DNA from: Uliginosibacterium flavum
GTDB taxonomy: Bacteria; Pseudomonadota; Gammaproteobacteria; Burkholderiales; Rhodocyclaceae
Assembly: GCF_040566545.1 (NCBI RefSeq)
Contig: NZ_JBEWZI010000014.1
Span: 31,881 to 95,880, forward strand
DNA length: 64,000 bases
Reading direction: 5' to 3'
The notes beneath the pieces are model-generated. The model saw only the letters and a list, made by a program, of their open reading frames with translations. It was not told the origin of the DNA and ran no database searches. A program made the position numbers and the translations under genes. How positions within the stretch are numbered: the first letter of the stretch is position 1; every line of letters starts with the position of its first letter. Positions 60,647 to 64,000 of this stretch are shown one piece after another.

Positions 60647-63600
60647 ATGAAGGGACACCTCCGCCCGCTTCTGACATGGCTGCTCTGCAGCGCCGGCAGC
60701 GTTGCAGGCCTGCTGTGGCTAGCGCCGCCTCTGTGGCTGGCTCTGCCCGCCTGCGCACTGCTGTGTATGCTGCCCGGCATGCTGATCTTGCCACGCACAC
60801 TCCGGGCACTCGTGGCCGAGCAAACGGCACACGCCGCCACACACGCTTTCTTTCAGCGCGTGCTGGATGTGATTCCCCATCCGGTCTATTTGAAGAACGC
60901 CAACAGTCACTACCTGATGGTGAATGAAGCCTTTGCGCGCGACAAAGCCATGTCCCGCGAAGCGCTGGTCGGCAGCAACGGCATCTCATCGAACTATGCA
61001 GAAGCCACCCGCCTGCAGCGCGAAGAAGATCTGGCCGTCATGGCCGGCAAGCCCGTCTGGAAAGAAGAGCACAAGCAGCATTTTGTTACCGGCCAGGAAG
61101 TTTTCCGGATCATTACCAAAGGCACTTGTCTGGACGCTAGTGGCGAACCAGCCATTGTCGGCTCGCACTTTGACATCACGGAACTGCGGCAGGTGCAGCA
61201 CGCGCTGGCCGATGCCGCCGAACGCGAACGCAAGCTACGCGAACATGTGCAAGCCTTCACCCAGCGCCTGATTGACGTCATCCCAAGCCCGGTATACGTG
61301 CGCAAACCGGATGGTTTCTACCTGCTGGTCAATAAAGCCTTCGCGCGCGAACGCGGCCGCTCGATGGAAGATCTGCTCAGCCGCCGGGCTTGGGCCACGC
61401 TCGACGCCTCGGACCGCGTGCAAGCCGAAGACGCGCGTGTACTGGCGGGTGAGTCGGTATACAAGGAAGAGCACATCCCTCATCCGGATACCGGGCAGGA
61501 ACGATTCCGCATCATCAGCAAGAGTGCCTGCGAAGACACTGAAGGACGCACCGTCATCGTCGGTGCGAATTTCGATGTCACCCCCTGGCGCAAGGCCGAA
61601 CGTGACCTGCAACTGGCGGTGGAGCGTGAAAAATCCTTCCATCGCGACACCCAGGTTTTCATCCAACGCATCCTCGACATGATTCCTGACCCGATCTACG
61701 TCAAGGATGCGAGCGGCCGCTACCTGCTTGTCAATGCGGCCTTTGCGCAAGAGCGCGGCAAAACGCAGGAGGCTGTTCTGGGGCTGACTGCGCGGGAGCT
61801 CTCCAACGACCCGGAGGCCCGCGAAACATCAATCCGCGAAGATGCCGACGTGCTGGCGGGTGGCGAGGTCTACAAGGAACAGCAAAGCACTCACCCGATC
61901 AGCGGCGAAGAGGTCTTCCGGATCGTTTCCAAGCGTCCCTCCATCGACACTGAGGGCCGCCCGGTCATCGTTGGCGCACACTTTGACCTGACCCGCTGGA
62001 AACTGGCCGAGCGCGCCCTGCAGCTGGCTCTACAGCGCGAACGCGAACTGCGCGAACGGGTTCAGAATTTCACCCAGCGCCTCATCGACGTGATCCCGCA
62101 ACCGGTGTACGTCAAGGATGCGCACAGCCAGTACGTCATGGTCAACGAAGCCTTCGCGCAGGATCTGCAGCGTCCAGCCGCCGAACTGATCGGTACAACC
62201 CCGGAAATGTTCGGCTCCGGCGATGATCACGTACAGATGGTGTACGCCGAAGACCAGCAAGTGCTGGCAGGCGAAATCATCCTGAAAGAAGAAAAACGCC
62301 GCCACTCGGTCACCGGGCGCGAATCCTACCGCCTGATTTCCAAACGCAGCAGCATCGACGCCGCCGGCCAACCCGTCATCATCGGCGCCAACTTCAACAT
62401 TACCAGCTGGCGCGAGGCGGAAGAGCGCGCCGCGCGCGCCAGCGAAGCCAAGTCGGTATTCCTCGCCAGCATGAGCCACGAGATCCGCACCCCGCTGGGC
62501 GGCGTGATCGGCATGCTGCGTCTGGCGCTTCGCAAGGAAATCCTGAGCGACAGCGCGCGCGACAAACTGATGATCAGCCTGGCCAGCGCAGAACACCTGC
62601 TGGCCATCATTAACGACATTCTGGATTTCTCGAAAATAGAAGCCGGGCAACTTCTGCTGGAGGACATCGAATTCGACCTGCGCGACACGCTCAAAGAATC
62701 CTTGCAGATTTTCAACGAACACGCCCAGGCACACAGCGTCAGCTTCAATCTGGATATTGACGCCAGCCTGCCGGCAAGCCTGCGCGGTGACCCCACACGT
62801 GTCCGCCAGGTGCTGATGAACCTGGTCAGCAATGCAATGAAATTTACCGAACGCGGCTCGATCACGGTACGGGTCGAAAACGTGATCAGCACGCCAAACC
62901 TATGCACGGTGCGCTTCAGCGTAACCGACACCGGCATCGGCATCGCCCCGGAGGTCATCCCTCGCCTGTTCCAGCAATTCCAGCAAGCCGACAGTTCGAC
63001 CACGCGCAAATACGGCGGCACCGGCCTCGGTCTGGCCATCTGCCGCCAACTGGTCGAAGCCATGGGCGGCAAGATCGTCGTCAGCAGCACGCCCGGGGTC
63101 GGCAGCACCTTCACCTTTGTCCTGCCCATGCCGATCGGCAAGACTGTCGTGCAAGCCACACCGGGCACGCTCGAGCACCACGGCCGCTCACTGCGCATCC
63201 TGTGCGCGGAGGACTCCCCCACCAACCAGCTGATCATCCAGAACCTGCTTGAAGAGATGGGCCATCACGTCGACATCGTGGAAGACGGCCTCGAAGCCAT
63301 CGCCGCCCTGACTCAGCGCGATTACGATCTGGTCCTCATGGATGGGCGCATGCCGCACATGGACGGCAGCGATGCCGCGCGCGCCATCCGGTCCGGCGGC
63401 CATGGCGCTCAGCGCGTGCGCAACCCGCACATTCCCCTCATCGCCCTGACCGCCAACGTCAGCGAAGAAGACCGCCAGCTTTATCTTGCAGCAGGCATGA
63501 ACGACTTCCTGACCAAGCCGATCGACGAACGCAAGCTGCACACTATGCTCGCCGCCTACATCGCCCGCGAAACCACAGCTCAAAACAGCGCAGGCCGCTA

Positions 63601-63904
63601 TACCCCCAGCGCCCGCAAAGGTGATTTCATGCAGCACCTGCGCGCCATGTTCGACGCTGAACTGCCCAGACGCATCGTGGATATCGAAGCCGCTCTCGAA
63701 GCAAAAGACCGCGTCACCCTGGCACGCCAGTTCCACAGCATTCGCGGCGGCGCCTACTACACTGGCGACGAACACCTGCTCGAGCTGGCCGGCATCCTCG
63801 AAGCCAACGCGGATCAGGAAGCCTTCGAAGCCGTCAGCCAGCTCTGGCCACAGTTCAGAACCCAACTGGAGTCGACGATGACAAGTCGGAAAAACAAGTG
63901 CTGA
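60647..63904 (+). CDS. Hybrid sensor kinase: 4 PAS, HisKA, HATPase, REC, HPt
   Basis: A 1085-residue membrane-linked phosphorelay protein. Two N-terminal hydrophobic segments (about 8-50) are followed by four similar PAS domains starting near residues 67, 205, 338 and 475, each containing a QRxLDxIPxPxYxK-like motif. Then come HisKA with the phospho-acceptor His611 (LASMSHEIRTPLGG), HATPase with N, D/GxG and GTGLGLAI boxes, a receiver with Asp899 (LVLMDGRMPHM), and an HPt-like tail (His1030 in QFHSIRGGAYY). No cognate regulator gene is beside it, although several receivers exist in the window. The stop codon lies in GTGCTGA repeats. Confidence 0.93.
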   Translation: MKGHLRPLLTWLLCSAGSVAGLLWLAPPLWLALPACALLCMLPGMLILPRTLRALVAEQTAHAATHAFFQRVLDVIPHPVYLKNANSHYLMVNEAFARDKAMSREALVGSNGISSNYAEATRLQREEDLAVMAGKPVWKEEHKQHFVTGQEVFRIITKGTCLDASGEPAIVGSHFDITELRQVQHALADAAERERKLREHVQAFTQRLIDVIPSPVYVRKPDGFYLLVNKAFARERGRSMEDLLSRRAWATLDASDRVQAEDARVLAGESVYKEEHIPHPDTGQERFRIISKSACEDTEGRTVIVGANFDVTPWRKAERDLQLAVEREKSFHRDTQVFIQRILDMIPDPIYVKDASGRYLLVNAAFAQERGKTQEAVLGLTARELSNDPEARETSIREDADVLAGGEVYKEQQSTHPISGEEVFRIVSKRPSIDTEGRPVIVGAHFDLTRWKLAERALQLALQRERELRERVQNFTQRLIDVIPQPVYVKDAHSQYVMVNEAFAQDLQRPAAELIGTTPEMFGSGDDHVQMVYAEDQQVLAGEIILKEEKRRHSVTGRESYRLISKRSSIDAAGQPVIIGANFNITSWREAEERAARASEAKSVFLASMSHEIRTPLGGVIGMLRLALRKEILSDSARDKLMISLASAEHLLAIINDILDFSKIEAGQLLLEDIEFDLRDTLKESLQIFNEHAQAHSVSFNLDIDASLPASLRGDPTRVRQVLMNLVSNAMKFTERGSITVRVENVISTPNLCTVRFSVTDTGIGIAPEVIPRLFQQFQQADSSTTRKYGGTGLGLAICRQLVEAMGGKIVVSSTPGVGSTFTFVLPMPIGKTVVQATPGTLEHHGRSLRILCAEDSPTNQLIIQNLLEEMGHHVDIVEDGLEAIAALTQRDYDLVLMDGRMPHMDGSDAARAIRSGGHGAQRVRNPHIPLIALTANVSEEDRQLYLAAGMNDFLTKPIDERKLHTMLAAYIARETTAQNSAGRYTPSARKGDFMQHLRAMFDAELPRRIVDIEAALEAKDRVTLARQFHSIRGGAYYTGDEHLLELAGILEANADQEAFEAVSQLWPQFRTQLESTMTSRKNKC

Positions 63905-64000
63905 GTGCTGGGAACCACACTAAGGCTACGCTGAACAAGTCTCCGTCATAGGGTTGAGTTCGGTAAAATTCGGCCCATGATGAAACAACAGACCTTGGCG
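63905..64000 (+). mobile_element. Probable left end of an IS5-type insertion sequence
   Basis: Downstream of the kinase, sequence AAGGCTACGCTGAACAAGTC (from 63923) resembles the terminal repeat region of IS5-family elements, and the first codons of a transposase follow at 63977. The right end is outside the window, so neither the ends nor a target duplication can be verified. Confidence 0.5.
63977..64000 (+). CDS. Start of a likely IS5-family transposase (cut by window edge)
   Basis: Only MMKQQTLA can be read. This N-terminus matches the IS5-family transposases common in betaproteobacteria. TAAAAT just upstream could be a -10 box. The identification rests on eight residues and the IS-like leader. 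Confidence 0.5.

Overview
The window looks like a chromosomal segment of a GC-rich (about 60% by eye) betaproteobacterium, possibly Rhodocyclales or a neighbouring order. The reasons are ffh divergent from a CcsA/YpjD protein next to pilB-pilC-pilD, the FmdB-DUF502-aspS-(nudB) neighbourhood, the gloB-methyltransferase-rnhA order, and exosortase-A-type enzymes. The genus assignment is a guess. Genes are dense, on both strands, and often overlap by ATGA or TTGA. The window starts inside ffh and appears to end in the first codons of an IS5-type transposase.

Layout. 0-5.3 kb: start of ffh, CcsA-like protein, type IV pilus assembly genes pilBCD. 5.4-8.2 kb: FmdB, DUF502, aspS. 8.3-13.8 kb: accessory-looking stretch with an S9 peptidase, a receiver-TPR protein whose phospho-acceptor Asp is Glu, a repeat island, a secreted barnase-type RNase with an overlapping barstar gene, then nudB. 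14-20.5 kb: hsp20 behind a sigma-32-like promoter, argB, then an ACP / acyl-CoA ligase / PLP decarboxylase set of the exosortase-A type (no exosortase in view), and phosphoglucomutase. 20.7-28.7 kb: receiver protein with a broken GGDEF, acrylyl-CoA-reductase-like enzyme, HDOD protein, pectate lyase lipoprotein, Uup, a periplasmic solute-binding-like protein. 29.3 kb: tRNA-Arg(CCT). 29.5-41.2 kb: DUF3108, purN, DedA, MATE, SDR, VOC, rnhA, methyltransferase, gloB, CheY-like and PleD-like proteins, arginase, ThrE-type exporter. 41.4-46.6 kb: a membrane glycosylation group (flippase-like protein, GT2, two GT39/ArnT-like transferases). 46.7-50.7 kb: a GAF-GspE ATPase, a metallo-beta-lactamase phosphodiesterase-like protein and a double-FHA protein. 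51-64 kb: TerC, sucCD, FimV-like protein, Nif3, DegS/DegQ-type protease, rhamnogalacturonan acetylesterase-like lipoprotein, a hybrid kinase with four tandem PAS domains.

Two themes recur. Signalling and surface motility: pilBCD, FimV-like protein, GAF-GspE, several receivers (two with altered key residues), a diguanylate cyclase, HDOD and FHA proteins, a hybrid kinase. Plant polysaccharide use: a pectate lyase and an RGAE-like esterase, both predicted lipoproteins. Intergenic DNA is rich in repeats: two heptanucleotide tandem arrays (six copies each), several REP-type palindromes, and a dispersed AGAGCCGCA...TCTTCAG element found about eight times at gene 3' ends. No CRISPR array, rRNA operon or complete prophage was seen. 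Most open frames antisense to these genes are shadows.
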